Source: an uncultured Eubacteriales bacterium (GTDB taxonomy: Bacteria > Bacillota > Clostridia > Lachnospirales > Lachnospiraceae). Taken from it: 64,000 nucleotides of DNA. The DNA is taken from NCBI GenBank assembly GCA_900549105.1, contig URND01000002.1:15897-79896 (forward strand), given 5' to 3'. Positions 8,646 to 18,398 of the stretch are shown here, one piece after another. Position numbers and translations under genes: made by a program. How positions within the stretch are numbered: the stretch's first letter is position 1; each line of letters begins with the position of its first letter. Below the pieces are notes generated by a model. The model made no database searches. It worked only from the letters and a program-made list of their open reading frames with translations, and was not told the DNA's origin.

Positions 8646-10253
8646 ATGAAAAAAAGAATATTTTGCATTTTATTAACGGCTGTCATGTGTGTGTCCCTGC
8701 TGGCGGCCTGCGGTTCAGAAACAAAGGAAACAGCTGCCGGAGAGACGTCAGCCGACAGTCATAGTACAACCGGGGACAGTGCAGGAAATCCGGAGGAGGA
8801 GAAGATGCTGCGAATCGCCTTTCCGGATACGCTGACAACTGTGGATGTGGCGAATGTCACCTCGGCAACAATGTTAAAAGAGGTGGCCGGTGTGTGTGAA
8901 ACCTTGGTCCATGCGGATGAAGACTTTATTCTTCAGCCGAATCTTGCCGTGGAATGGGAAATGACCGGAGATACAACCTGGGAATTTAAGCTGCGGGATG
9001 ATGTGACTTTTCATGATGGAACGCCGATGAATGCTGAAGCGGTGAAATGGTCCATTGAGTGGGAACTGGAAAATAATCCGGCTTTTGCCGGTTCGACTTT
9101 TATTGAATCGGCGGAGGTTTTAGACGAATATAGGATTCAATTTAATACTTCGCAGAAGACAACGGATCTGCCGGCGGCCCTGTCCTATGTGGGGACGGCC
9201 GTTGTGGCGCCTTCCTCTGTGGATGGGAATGGAAATTTTGTTAAGGCTGTGGGAACCGGATATTTTAAGCAGGATGCCTTTGATGAAACCTCCGGAGTTT
9301 TTGAATGTTCTGTGTATGACGGATACTGGAAGCCGGTGGAAACCAATGTTACCCGCCGCGTTGTGCGGAGCATTACCGATGCCGGCGCCCGGAGCCTTGC
9401 GGTGCAGAGTGGAGAAGTTGACATTGCGTCGGATATACCTTTCAGTGATTTGGAAAGCCTTGCAAATTCAGAAAATGTCAAGGTTTCAAAATTTAATACG
9501 GCGCGGACTTATTTTTATAATTATAATATGAAGAAAGACATTTTTCAGGATGAGCGGGTGCGTAAGGCTTTAATTTATGCCATTAATAAAGAAGAGCTGG
9601 TCAACGATGTGCTTCTCGGGGTGGGCGGCGTGCCAAAGGGTATGCTGATGGATGATATGCCGTGGGCCAACCTTGATGTGGACACTTACGATTATGATGT
9701 GGATAAAGCGGTAAGTCTGCTTGAGGAGGCCGGATATACGGACAGTGATAAGGATGGATATCTGGATAAGGATGGAGAAAAACTCACTTTGAAGCTGGTT
9801 ACCTTTACAAAAAGGCCGGGCTGTTCTTTGATTGTCCAGGCAACCCAGGGCTATTATGCGAATATCGGCATTGATACAACGGTGGAAGTGCTGGAGTGGT
9901 CGGCCATGAATGAGCTGATTCAAAACGGGGATTTTGATATGGCCCTGAATTCAGCGGCATCCGCCTATATACCGACACCGGCCTACTATATGGAAACTTA
10001 TTATAAAAATAACGACATTGGGTATGAGAATGAGGCTGTGAACGCTTTGCTGGATGCATGCAAGGCGACGGCGGACATGGAAGAAAAATATGCGTACAGC
10101 AAAGAAGCCCAGGCACTGGCCCAGGAGGATGCGGCAATTTTTACGCCGGCCTTGTACGGCGCTGTCTTTGCCTTATCGAAAGATGTGACGGAATTTCAGT
10201 ATAACGCGGCAGCCCATGATTTTATTGTGCCTTATGAGACGTCTTTAAACTAA
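8646..10253 (+). CDS. Peptide/nickel-type ABC transporter substrate-binding lipoprotein (SBP family 5)
   Basis: Extracellular solute receptor of a Dpp/Opp/Nik-type importer, 535 aa. It has a lipoprotein signal: MKKRIFC, a hydrophobic run and the lipobox LAAC at about residues 18-21. The mature part carries the family-5 signature region LRDDVTFHDGTPMNAEAVKWS and the usual ADERVRKAL-like helix (QDERVRKALIYAINKEEL). I chose the ATG at 8646 because only it gives the signal peptide; AGAGAAAGAG precedes it. The first gene of a five-gene operon with two permeases and two ATPases. The ligand cannot be read from sequence; oligopeptide or metal-chelate are the main options. Confidence 0.92.
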   Translation: MKKRIFCILLTAVMCVSLLAACGSETKETAAGETSADSHSTTGDSAGNPEEEKMLRIAFPDTLTTVDVANVTSATMLKEVAGVCETLVHADEDFILQPNLAVEWEMTGDTTWEFKLRDDVTFHDGTPMNAEAVKWSIEWELENNPAFAGSTFIESAEVLDEYRIQFNTSQKTTDLPAALSYVGTAVVAPSSVDGNGNFVKAVGTGYFKQDAFDETSGVFECSVYDGYWKPVETNVTRRVVRSITDAGARSLAVQSGEVDIASDIPFSDLESLANSENVKVSKFNTARTYFYNYNMKKDIFQDERVRKALIYAINKEELVNDVLLGVGGVPKGMLMDDMPWANLDVDTYDYDVDKAVSLLEEAGYTDSDKDGYLDKDGEKLTLKLVTFTKRPGCSLIVQATQGYYANIGIDTTVEVLEWSAMNELIQNGDFDMALNSAASAYIPTPAYYMETYYKNNDIGYENEAVNALLDACKATADMEEKYAYSKEAQALAQEDAAIFTPALYGAVFALSKDVTEFQYNAAAHDFIVPYETSLN

Positions 10254-10274
10254 ACTGTTTTTGGAGAGATACCT

Positions 10275-11222
10275 ATGGTTAAATATATTGTTAAACGCAT
10301 CATCACTGTTTTTATTGTTTTATGGATGGTGGCAACTCTGACTTATTTTACGGTGCATGTGACACCGGGGGATACGGCGGCGGCCATTTTGTATTCCATT
10401 GGCGGGGAAAGTGCTGTCAGCAGTGAAAACCTTGAACATGTGCGGAACAAATATGATTTGAACCGGCCGGTGTATGAACAATATTTTGAATGGGTGACTC
10501 GTGCCTTCCGGGGAGAACTGGGAACATCTTATAAATACAATAAGCCGGTGGCCTATATGCTGAAACTCCGGGTGCCGAACACGATTCGCCTTGGGTTTGC
10601 GGCGGTGGCCTTATCGGTGGTTATCGCCATTCCCTTCGGTATTATCAGCGCTCTGCATCACAATCGTCTGCCGGACCACGTGGGGCGTTTATTTACTCTG
10701 TTAATATCTTCTTTTCCGGCTTTTTGGGTAGCTATTGTGCTGATTATTGTCTGCGCTTTGAAGCTCAAATTGCTCCCGGCGGGCGGTATGGAGGGGCCGC
10801 AGAGCATTATTCTTCCGGCGGTGACCCTGTCGATGGGGATGACGGCGGCGACAACCCGCATGATGCGCAGCAGCATGCTGGATGTGATGGGGCAGGATTA
10901 CATATGGGTAGCGAGGACGAAGGGACTTCCATGGAATAAAATTATGACACGGCATATGCTCCGAAATGCGCTGCCTCCGATTATTACAGTCATCGGGCTT
11001 CAGATTGGCCATATTCTCGGCGGGGCCGTTATCATTGAAAATATTTTTTCATGGCCAGGGGTTGGCGGTCTCCTGATTGACGCCATCAATGCAAAGGATA
11101 CGCCGATGATTGAGGGCTGTGTTTTGCTGATTGCCTTTGGGTATGCAGTGATAAATCTGATTGTGGATATCCTGTACGCATGTCTGAATCCGAAACTTAA
11201 ATTGACCGGGGAGGATGGCTGA
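10275..11222 (+). CDS. ABC transporter permease (DppB/OppB/NikB type)
   Basis: First inner-membrane channel subunit of the importer, 315 aa. The N-terminal helix MVKYIVKRIITVFIVLW and conserved PGD (VTPGD) are typical of the B-type permease, followed by YDLNRPVYEQYFEW. The EAA cytoplasmic loop is WVARTKGLPWNKIMTRHMLRN, which contacts the ATPases, and the C-terminal IENIFSWPGVGGLLIDAI is family-typical. It follows the binding protein by about 20 bases and overlaps the next permease start by one base (TGATG). Confidence 0.94.
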   Translation: MVKYIVKRIITVFIVLWMVATLTYFTVHVTPGDTAAAILYSIGGESAVSSENLEHVRNKYDLNRPVYEQYFEWVTRAFRGELGTSYKYNKPVAYMLKLRVPNTIRLGFAAVALSVVIAIPFGIISALHHNRLPDHVGRLFTLLISSFPAFWVAIVLIIVCALKLKLLPAGGMEGPQSIILPAVTLSMGMTAATTRMMRSSMLDVMGQDYIWVARTKGLPWNKIMTRHMLRNALPPIITVIGLQIGHILGGAVIIENIFSWPGVGGLLIDAINAKDTPMIEGCVLLIAFGYAVINLIVDILYACLNPKLKLTGEDG

Positions 11223-12073
11223 TGCGAAAACAGAAGAAAAAAATAGTCAACAGAAAAAATTATATTCTGTACATCGGGGCCTTTTTATCGGTTTTTGTTT
11301 TGCTTGTTACGGTTTTCGGCCCGCTTTTTGAGCCTTATAATCCGACAAAGATGGAACTGTCCCAAAAATTTATCGCCCCATGCCGGGAATTTATTTTTGG
11401 AACGGACCATCTCGGAAGAGATATTTTCAGCCGGGTGATTGAGGGGGCAAGGGTTTCACTGGTTATTGCGGGCTGTGTTGTCCTTTTCAGCGCGGTACTC
11501 GGCGTGGCGCTTGGGATGATTTCCGGCTATGTGGGAGGCGCTGTGGACATGATTATCATGCGGGTGGTGGATGCACTGCTGGCATTTCCGACAATTATTT
11601 TTGCCCTGGCCCTTTCAACCATGATGGGGACCGGTCAGACTAACCTGATTATTGCTATTACCTGTATCCAGTGGACGCGGTATGCCCGAATCGCGCGGGG
11701 TGAAACGCTGATGCTGAAAAATGCCGAATATGTGGAAGCGGCCAGAAGTATCGGCAATAATACGGCTCAGATTTTGGCGAAATATATTTTCCCCAATGTG
11801 GTGTCAAAGATTATTATTCTTGCGTCGCTGGATATTGGAACGATTATCTTATACTGTGCATCTCTGAGCTTTTTGGGCCTGGGGGCCCAGCCGCCGTCCC
11901 CCGACTGGGGCGTTATGATCAGCGAGGGAAAGGATTACATACAGTATGCGCCGTGGCTGACACTGTTTCCGGGCTTAGCCATTGCTGTTTCGGCCCTGGC
12001 CTTTAATATGCTCGGCGACGGCCTGCGGGATTTGCTTGACCCGAGAATGAAGGAAGTAGTGAGGACGGATTAA
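11222..12073 (+). CDS. ABC transporter permease (DppC/OppC/NikC type)
   Basis: Second channel subunit, 283 aa. A cytoplasmic basic N-terminus (KQKKKIVNRK) leads into the first membrane helix, then FIFGTDHLGRDIFSRVIEGAR, the hallmark motif of the C-type permease. The EAA loop is YVEAARSIGNNTAQILAKYIFPNV, and the end has LSFLGLGAQPPSPDWGVMI and the LLDPR tail. Downstream, the first ATPase begins two bases after the stop. Confidence 0.94.
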   Translation: MRKQKKKIVNRKNYILYIGAFLSVFVLLVTVFGPLFEPYNPTKMELSQKFIAPCREFIFGTDHLGRDIFSRVIEGARVSLVIAGCVVLFSAVLGVALGMISGYVGGAVDMIIMRVVDALLAFPTIIFALALSTMMGTGQTNLIIAITCIQWTRYARIARGETLMLKNAEYVEAARSIGNNTAQILAKYIFPNVVSKIIILASLDIGTIILYCASLSFLGLGAQPPSPDWGVMISEGKDYIQYAPWLTLFPGLAIAVSALAFNMLGDGLRDLLDPRMKEVVRTD

Positions 12074-12074
12074 C

Positions 12075-13082
12075 ATGAAGAAATTGTTGGAAATAAAAAA
12101 TCTGGATGTGGGATTTCTGTCGGCCAATGCCTATGTGCAGGTGCTGAACCAGGTTTCACTGGATATTTATGAAAATGAAGTCCTTGCGGTTGTCGGAGAA
12201 ACGGGATGCGGTAAATCGGTGACCGGGAGTACGGTGCTTCATCTTCTGCCTGAAAATGCCATTGTGCAAGGGGAGATTTATTATGAAGGGCAGGAAATAC
12301 TCGGGCTGACGGAGGAGGAATTTCGAAAATTCCGCGGCAGGGAAATCGCCGCCATACCGCAGAGCCCTTCAACTTCCCTGGACCCCATGATGGAGGTTGG
12401 GGAGCAGGTGGCTGAATGTGTGACGGGCGGCCGCCGTCGGAAAAAAGCGGAGCGGAAGAATATCCAATCAAGAGTGTGGGATATTTTTTCCCGGCTGAGG
12501 CTTCCGGGAGACCGAAAAATCTGCCATGCCTATCCGTGTCAGCTCAGCGGCGGTATGAACCAGCGGGTTCTCATTTCCATGGGGGTGATTATGGAGCCTA
12601 GGCTTCTCATTGTGGATGAGCCGACCAAGGCAGTGGACTGGATTTTGAGAAAAGAAGTTGTCCGTGTACTCCGGCAGATGAAGGATGATCTGAAGTGCTC
12701 GATGATGCTTATCACCCACGATTTTGGGGCCGCTTCTCAGATAGCGGACCGAATTGCCGTGATGTACTGCGGCCAGATTGTGGAAACGGGAAAAGCGGAT
12801 GAGATTCTGAATCATCCGAGACATCCCTATACCAAAGGTTTAATTCAGGCGCTGCCATCCAGAGGCTTCCATGTGATGGAGGGATTTATGCCGTCATTTT
12901 CAGAACTTCCGGAGGGCTGCCGTTTTGCGCCAAGATGTCCTCAGTGTTTGGAACGGTGTCGGCATCAGATTCCGGAAATATACAGGGATGAAACGGGGCG
13001 GCAGGTCCGCTGTCTTTTGTTTGAGGAGAGCAAAGGGGCCTATCGGAGTCCCTGTCTTGAGGAGGCGGTGTTTCATGCTTGA
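12075..13082 (+). CDS. ABC transporter ATP-binding protein (DppD/OppD type)
   Basis: First ATPase of the importer, 335 aa. Walker A is GETGCGKSVTG, the Q-loop is AAIPQSPSTSLDP, the signature is LSGGMNQRV, Walker B is LLIVDEPTKAVDW and the switch is ITHDFG. The D-loop region reads TKAVDW rather than the usual TTALDV, a divergence worth noting. The C-terminal oligopeptide-transporter extension has the cysteines C-x(n)-C pattern in GCRFAPRCPQCLERC that in some relatives binds an iron-sulfur cluster. It overlaps the next gene by 8 bases. Confidence 0.93.
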   Translation: MKKLLEIKNLDVGFLSANAYVQVLNQVSLDIYENEVLAVVGETGCGKSVTGSTVLHLLPENAIVQGEIYYEGQEILGLTEEEFRKFRGREIAAIPQSPSTSLDPMMEVGEQVAECVTGGRRRKKAERKNIQSRVWDIFSRLRLPGDRKICHAYPCQLSGGMNQRVLISMGVIMEPRLLIVDEPTKAVDWILRKEVVRVLRQMKDDLKCSMMLITHDFGAASQIADRIAVMYCGQIVETGKADEILNHPRHPYTKGLIQALPSRGFHVMEGFMPSFSELPEGCRFAPRCPQCLERCRHQIPEIYRDETGRQVRCLLFEESKGAYRSPCLEEAVFHA

Positions 13083-13839
13083 AGTTTCACATTTGAGTAA
13101 AACCTATACCTCCGGTTTTTTCGGAAATAAAAAGGTAGATGCGGTGAAGGATGTTTCTTTTAAAATCAATGAGGGAGAAATTTTTGGGCTGATCGGGGAG
13201 AGCGGAAGCGGTAAAACGACCCTCACCCGCATGATTGGCGGCTTTTTGAAGCCGTCTTCGGGGGAGATTACTTTTGAAGGGAAAAATCTGATAAAGGCGC
13301 GGGCGAGGGAATGGCACGAACTGCGCCGTCAGATACAGTTTGTATTTCAGCATCCCCAGATGACCTTTCATCCCCGGAGAGATATTTATTTTGCCTGCGC
13401 CGAGCCGATTCGGCTGTATCATCTGGACAGGCATATTACGGAAAAGGAAATGGTCCGCCATATGCTGCGGCGAGTTGGAATCCCGGAGGATCAGTGGCAC
13501 AAATATCCCCATGAAATCAGCGGCGGTCAGGCTCAGAGAATCGCTATTGCCAGAGCTTTGTCCCTGAATCCAAAACTTTTAATCTGTGATGAGCCGACTT
13601 CCATGCTGGATGTTTCTGTTCAGGCACAGATTTTACGGCTCCTTTTGCGGGCCAATGAGAAATATCATGTGGCGATGCTTTTTATCTCCCATGATTTGGA
13701 TGTCATCCGGGCGGTCTGCCGACGGGTGGCTGTTATGCATCAGGGAGAGATTGTCGAAATGGGAACGGTGGAGGAAGTTTTTGGAAATCCCCGCCATGAT
13801 TATACAAAAAAACTGCTTTCAGCCCACATGCAGGTATAA
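13075..13839 (+). CDS. ABC transporter ATP-binding protein (DppF/OppF type)
   Basis: Second ATPase of the importer, 254 aa from the ATG at 13075, which has GAGGAGG about 9 bases upstream inside the previous gene; a longer frame from 12925 lacks support. Walker A is GESGSGKTT, the Q-loop is VFQHPQMTFHP, the signature is ISGGQAQRI, Walker B is LLICDEPTSMLDV and the switch is FISHDLD. The last gene of the operon. No clear terminator follows. Confidence 0.94.
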   Translation: MLEVSHLSKTYTSGFFGNKKVDAVKDVSFKINEGEIFGLIGESGSGKTTLTRMIGGFLKPSSGEITFEGKNLIKARAREWHELRRQIQFVFQHPQMTFHPRRDIYFACAEPIRLYHLDRHITEKEMVRHMLRRVGIPEDQWHKYPHEISGGQAQRIAIARALSLNPKLLICDEPTSMLDVSVQAQILRLLLRANEKYHVAMLFISHDLDVIRAVCRRVAVMHQGEIVEMGTVEEVFGNPRHDYTKKLLSAHMQV

Positions 13840-14007
13840 AGAAAACTTGTATATTTTTTGAAAAGTGGTAAAATAAAGTTGGTGTTAAGCAAGGTCGTTT
13901 GGTGGTTCGCGAGGGGCAGATTATCGAAGGGCTTTGTTTTTCGTGATATGATTTGGGACCGTGTGGCGGCGTGTCTCTTTAAATAGATAAGGAAATGAGT
14001 ACAAAAG
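13840..14007. other. Intergenic gap after the ABC operon
   Basis: 168 bases between the importer operon and the activase gene. I see no strong hairpin, no tRNA and no clear promoter; a TATGAT near 13947 is the best -10 candidate but its -35 is poor. Confidence 0.4.
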
Positions 14008-17000
14008 ATGTTAAATGAAAAAATACTGAAAGAAGAACTTCTTGTTGGCGTGGATGTGGGCTCAACAACAACAAAAATTGTTGCGATTGATGAAAAAAGT
14101 AAGAATATTGTATTTTCAGATTATCGGAGACATAATGCGGCGCAGGTTCAAAGCGTATACTGTGCGGTGAATCAGTTGATTGAACATTTTCCGGAGGCAC
14201 GGGTGCGGCTGGCTTTGACCGGTTCCGGGGCAAAGCTGATTGCGGAAAGTCTGGATGTACCTTATATTCAGGAGGTCGTGGCAAACTCAATTGCATTGAG
14301 AGAGCGTTATGATAATATCCGTACAGCCATAGAGCTTGGCGGGCAGGATGCAAAAATGATATTTTTCAGCCGGGATAGGGCGGACAATTCCTTAAATGTG
14401 GCCGATATGCGCATGAACGGCAGTTGCGCCGGGGGAACAGGGGCCTTTATCGATGAGGTCGCATCTATTTTAAAGGTTCCGATTGAAGAATTTAATGAAT
14501 TGGCGGCTCAGGGAACCTGTGTTTATGATATTTCCGGGCGGTGCGGCGTTTATGCGAAAACAGATATTCAGCCGCTGCTGAATCAGGGGGTGTCAAAACA
14601 GGATTTGGCCCTGTCCGCTTTTCATGCCATTGCGAAGCAGACCATCGGCGGCCTGGCCCAGGGGCTGGATATTGAGAAACCTGTTGTTTTTGAGGGCGGG
14701 CCTCTCACTTTTAATCCGACGCTGATTCGGGTATTTATCGAGCGGCTGAATCTGGCGCCGGATGAGGCGATTATTCCGGAGCGCCCGGAGATTATGATTG
14801 CCTATGGGGCGGCGCTTTCGCTGGACACAATGTTTTCCAAAGACAGCAGAGAAGTTTCTATACCGAATATATTAAAGCTTTTGAAGGAAAATCCTATTGC
14901 GGAGGCCAGTCAGGCGATGAATCAGGCCGAGCCCTTTTTTGCATCGGCGGAAGAAGAGAAATCTTTTTTGGAGCGGCATCGATTGCCGGAATGCAGTTTT
15001 AAAAAACCGGCTGCTGGTCAGACGGTTCACGCCTATCTGGGCATTGACTCGGGAAGCACGACAACAAAATTTGTTTTAATGGATGAGGATGAAAATATTC
15101 TCGATTCTTTCTATGCGCCGAATGAGGGGAATCCTCTGGATGTGGCAAAAAGGGCGTTGATTGCTCTCAGAGACAGTTATCGGGAAGCCGGAGTCGGGCT
15201 GGATATACTGGCTGTGGGAACGACTGGCTATGGCGAGCTCCTTTTTGCGGAAGCCTTTGGCGCAGAGTGTCATGTGGTAGAGACTGTGGCCCATGCCCGG
15301 GCGGCTGAGAAATATGTGGAAGATGCCACCTTTATTTTGGATATCGGCGGCCAGGATATGAAGGCTATCTGGCTGGACAGCGGTATTATTACAAATATTG
15401 TTGTCAATGAGGCCTGTTCCTCAGGCTGCGGTTCCTTCCTTGAAAACTTTGCGGCATCCTTACATATTCCGGTGGAAGAAATTGCCGGAACAGCATTTTC
15501 CTCCAAAAATCCGGCGGCCCTTGGCAGCCGCTGTACCGTGTTTATGAACAGCAGTATTGTGACGGAGCAGCGCAACGGTAAATTATCGGCGGATATTATG
15601 GCCGGGCTTTGCCGTTCAATTATAGAAAATGTATTTACGAAGGTTATTCGTATTTCCAATCTGGACTCCCTGGGCGATAAAATAGTCGTTCAGGGCGGCA
15701 CCTTCCAAAATGATGCGGTGCTGAGAGCTATGGAGCAATATATTGGAAAAGAAGTTATTCGGTCGCCTTATCCGGGAATTATGGGGGCCATTGGCGTGGC
15801 ATTGCTCACAAAAGAGAGGTTCAGCGCCGGGACACTGGAGAAATCTTTTATCGGTTTGGATGCCATGGATGATTTTTCTTACACTCAGGAGTCGAATTTT
15901 CCGTGTCCGTTTTGCACGAATCACTGTAAGCGGACAATCGTCACCTTCTCCAATGGAAAATCCTGGGTAACGAATAACAGGTGCGAGCGGGGCGAGATTC
16001 TCGGTGACCCGCGGGAAGAGAATGTTAAGAAACAGCTTCAGGAAAAAATGCAGGCGGCGGAGGAGATTCCGAATCTTTTTAGGACCCGGGAGGAACTTTT
16101 GTTTAAAGATTATCCGGCCCCGGAAATTATATCGGACCAGCAGATAACGATTGGTATACCGAGAGTATTGTCCTTTTGGGAGACAATGCCTTTCTGGACA
16201 ACCTTCTGGAAAGCCCTCGGATTTAAAGTGCGGCTGTCGGATAAGAGTACCCGCCGGATGTATGAAAACGGCTTGTCGGCAGTTACTTCGGATACGGTAT
16301 GTTTTCCGGCCAAACTGGTGCACGGGCATATACGAAATCTGGTGGAAAAAAAGGTTGACAGGATTTTTATGCCGTCCATCACAACGGTAACTTCCGAGAA
16401 TACGGAAAAGACAAGCGAATCCATGTGTGCGGTTGTGAAGGGGTATCCATATGTGATACGGAATTCGGATAACCCGCAGAAACGGTGGGGCGTGCCTTTC
16501 GATACGCCGCTCTTCCACTGGTATGGGGTGGTTGACCGGGACAGACAGTTAACCGAATATATGAAAGAAACTTTCCATATTCTGCCGGCACAGACAGCAG
16601 CGGCGATTAAGGCGGCGGATGCGGCCCAGGAAACATTTCACCGGGAGTTGAAGGAAGCGGGGCAGGCTGTGCTGGAAGAAGCGGAGCACCGCGGAACTTA
16701 TGCGGTTGTTCTTGCATCCCGGCCGTATCAAAATGATGCTTTAGTCAATCATGATTTGCCGGCCATGTTTACCCGCTTGGGTATTCCGGTGCTGACGGCG
16801 GATTCTTTGCCGGAACTGGAAAAAGTGGATTTGAGCAAAAGCCGTCTCGATGTGGTGAATAATTATCATGCCCGAATGCTCGGTTCGGCGATTATGGCGG
16901 CCCGGAGCCCTCATTTGGAGTATGTTCAGATTGTCAGCTTTGGCTGCGGCCATGATGCCTATCTTTCCGATGAGATTATTCGGATGATGAAGGCTGTTTC

Positions 17001-18384
17001 GGGGAAAATCCCTCTCATATTAAAGCTGGATGAGAGTGATATTCAGGGGCCGCTGCGGATTCGTGTCCGTTCTTTCGTTGAAACTGTCGCCATGCGGCGC
17101 GGTAAGAATGAAGAAATGCTTATCGAAGCATTGGAGGACCCTTATCCGGTGAAATTGACAAAAGAAAATATAAAAGAAAAGGTTGTTCTCGTACCGAATA
17201 CATCCCATGCTTTCTGCCGGATTATGTCTGCGGCCCTCTGCGGCCAGCATGTAAAGGCCGTGCCGTTGGATATCGGGCGGGAAGAGGCAATCCGGCTCGG
17301 CAAACAATATGTTCACAATGATATTTGTTTCCCGGCCCAGATTGTTATCGGAGAAGCACTGGCAGCCCTTCGAAGCGGAAAATATGATGCCGACGAGGCG
17401 GCTATCGGTATGGGCAAGTATATCGGCGACTGTCGTTTGACCCACTACAGCGCTTTATTGCGGAAGGCGCTGGATGATGCCGGATACGCCAATGTGCCGA
17501 TTTTGACCAATGATGATGAAGATTATCATAAATTACACCCGGGATTTCGGATGAACATCCTCTCGTCGCTGCGCATTGCCATAGCGCTGCCGATGATTGA
17601 TGCGCTGGAGGAATTGCTGCGGAAAGTCCGGCCTTATGAATTGGAGCCGGGAAGCGCCAATGCCGCCTTTGAAAAGGGGATGGATGCCCTTGTTGACGGC
17701 TTGCAAAAGCATGGCATCCGCGGCGCAAAACGGGGCTTTGCAAAAGCGATTGATATCATAAAAGAGGTTCGATATGACCGCACCTACCGCAGGCCGGAGG
17801 TTTTGATTGTTGGCGAGTATCTTTTGAACTTCCATCCGGGGGCAAATCATGATATCGAGGATTATCTGGAGCGGAACGGATTTGAGATTATCGAAGCCCG
17901 GATGACCGATGTTATCCGAAAGATTTACTTTGTTTTAGATTCCCAGATTCGGGAATACCATTTGAAACGCCCGCTTGGGAAAAAGATTTGGTTCCATACG
18001 GCCAACGAATTTTTTGAGTTTGCCCATAATATAACGGATTCCATAGCTAAAAGACATCCGTTATATACGCCGGCCTGCCGTCTGCCGGATTTGGTTAAGG
18101 GCAGCGATCCAATCATGCATCATACCTTTGATGCGGGCGAAGGCGTATTGATTCCGGGGGAAATCCTTCATCATGCCAAACACGGCTGCCGGAATTTCGT
18201 TATTTTGCAGCCTTTCGGCTGCCTGCCAAACCATGTTTTCGGCCGGGGCGTGGCTAAACGGCTGAAAGAAATTTACCCGGATGCTCAGATTTTACCGTTG
18301 GATTATGACCCGGATGTGAGCTTTGCCAATCTGGAAAATCGATTGCAGATGCTCATTATGAATGCAAAAACAGCAGAGGAATAG
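14008..18384 (+). CDS. 2-hydroxyacyl-CoA dehydratase activase-related giant protein (two ASKHA domains + DUF2229)
   Basis: A 1458-aa cytoplasmic protein. Residues about 10-290 are an ASKHA ATPase of the HgdC/BadF type (VGVDVGSTTTKIV, GGQDAKMI, and GSCAGGTGAFID whose Cys would bind a bridging 4Fe-4S cluster). A second copy follows at about 343-610 (YLGIDSGSTTTKFVLMD, GGQDMKAIW, ACSSGCGSFLE). A cysteine-rich link (CPFCTNHCKRT) precedes the DUF2229 region (about 711-950) and a C-terminal part like the dehydratase component (about 1050-1430). Members of this family occur widely in anaerobic Clostridia; the true substrate is unknown. The MBL gene follows after 14 bases. Confidence 0.93.
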   Translation: MLNEKILKEELLVGVDVGSTTTKIVAIDEKSKNIVFSDYRRHNAAQVQSVYCAVNQLIEHFPEARVRLALTGSGAKLIAESLDVPYIQEVVANSIALRERYDNIRTAIELGGQDAKMIFFSRDRADNSLNVADMRMNGSCAGGTGAFIDEVASILKVPIEEFNELAAQGTCVYDISGRCGVYAKTDIQPLLNQGVSKQDLALSAFHAIAKQTIGGLAQGLDIEKPVVFEGGPLTFNPTLIRVFIERLNLAPDEAIIPERPEIMIAYGAALSLDTMFSKDSREVSIPNILKLLKENPIAEASQAMNQAEPFFASAEEEKSFLERHRLPECSFKKPAAGQTVHAYLGIDSGSTTTKFVLMDEDENILDSFYAPNEGNPLDVAKRALIALRDSYREAGVGLDILAVGTTGYGELLFAEAFGAECHVVETVAHARAAEKYVEDATFILDIGGQDMKAIWLDSGIITNIVVNEACSSGCGSFLENFAASLHIPVEEIAGTAFSSKNPAALGSRCTVFMNSSIVTEQRNGKLSADIMAGLCRSIIENVFTKVIRISNLDSLGDKIVVQGGTFQNDAVLRAMEQYIGKEVIRSPYPGIMGAIGVALLTKERFSAGTLEKSFIGLDAMDDFSYTQESNFPCPFCTNHCKRTIVTFSNGKSWVTNNRCERGEILGDPREENVKKQLQEKMQAAEEIPNLFRTREELLFKDYPAPEIISDQQITIGIPRVLSFWETMPFWTTFWKALGFKVRLSDKSTRRMYENGLSAVTSDTVCFPAKLVHGHIRNLVEKKVDRIFMPSITTVTSENTEKTSESMCAVVKGYPYVIRNSDNPQKRWGVPFDTPLFHWYGVVDRDRQLTEYMKETFHILPAQTAAAIKAADAAQETFHRELKEAGQAVLEEAEHRGTYAVVLASRPYQNDALVNHDLPAMFTRLGIPVLTADSLPELEKVDLSKSRLDVVNNYHARMLGSAIMAARSPHLEYVQIVSFGCGHDAYLSDEIIRMMKAVSGKIPLILKLDESDIQGPLRIRVRSFVETVAMRRGKNEEMLIEALEDPYPVKLTKENIKEKVVLVPNTSHAFCRIMSAALCGQHVKAVPLDIGREEAIRLGKQYVHNDICFPAQIVIGEALAALRSGKYDADEAAIGMGKYIGDCRLTHYSALLRKALDDAGYANVPILTNDDEDYHKLHPGFRMNILSSLRIAIALPMIDALEELLRKVRPYELEPGSANAAFEKGMDALVDGLQKHGIRGAKRGFAKAIDIIKEVRYDRTYRRPEVLIVGEYLLNFHPGANHDIEDYLERNGFEIIEARMTDVIRKIYFVLDSQIREYHLKRPLGKKIWFHTANEFFEFAHNITDSIAKRHPLYTPACRLPDLVKGSDPIMHHTFDAGEGVLIPGEILHHAKHGCRNFVILQPFGCLPNHVFGRGVAKRLKEIYPDAQILPLDYDPDVSFANLENRLQMLIMNAKTAEE

Positions 18385-18398
18385 CGGAGGAAAAAACA

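Noticed and set aside
13840..14007. tRNA gene or riboswitch in the gap
   Set aside because: No cloverleaf, no GGTTCGA arm and no terminator found.
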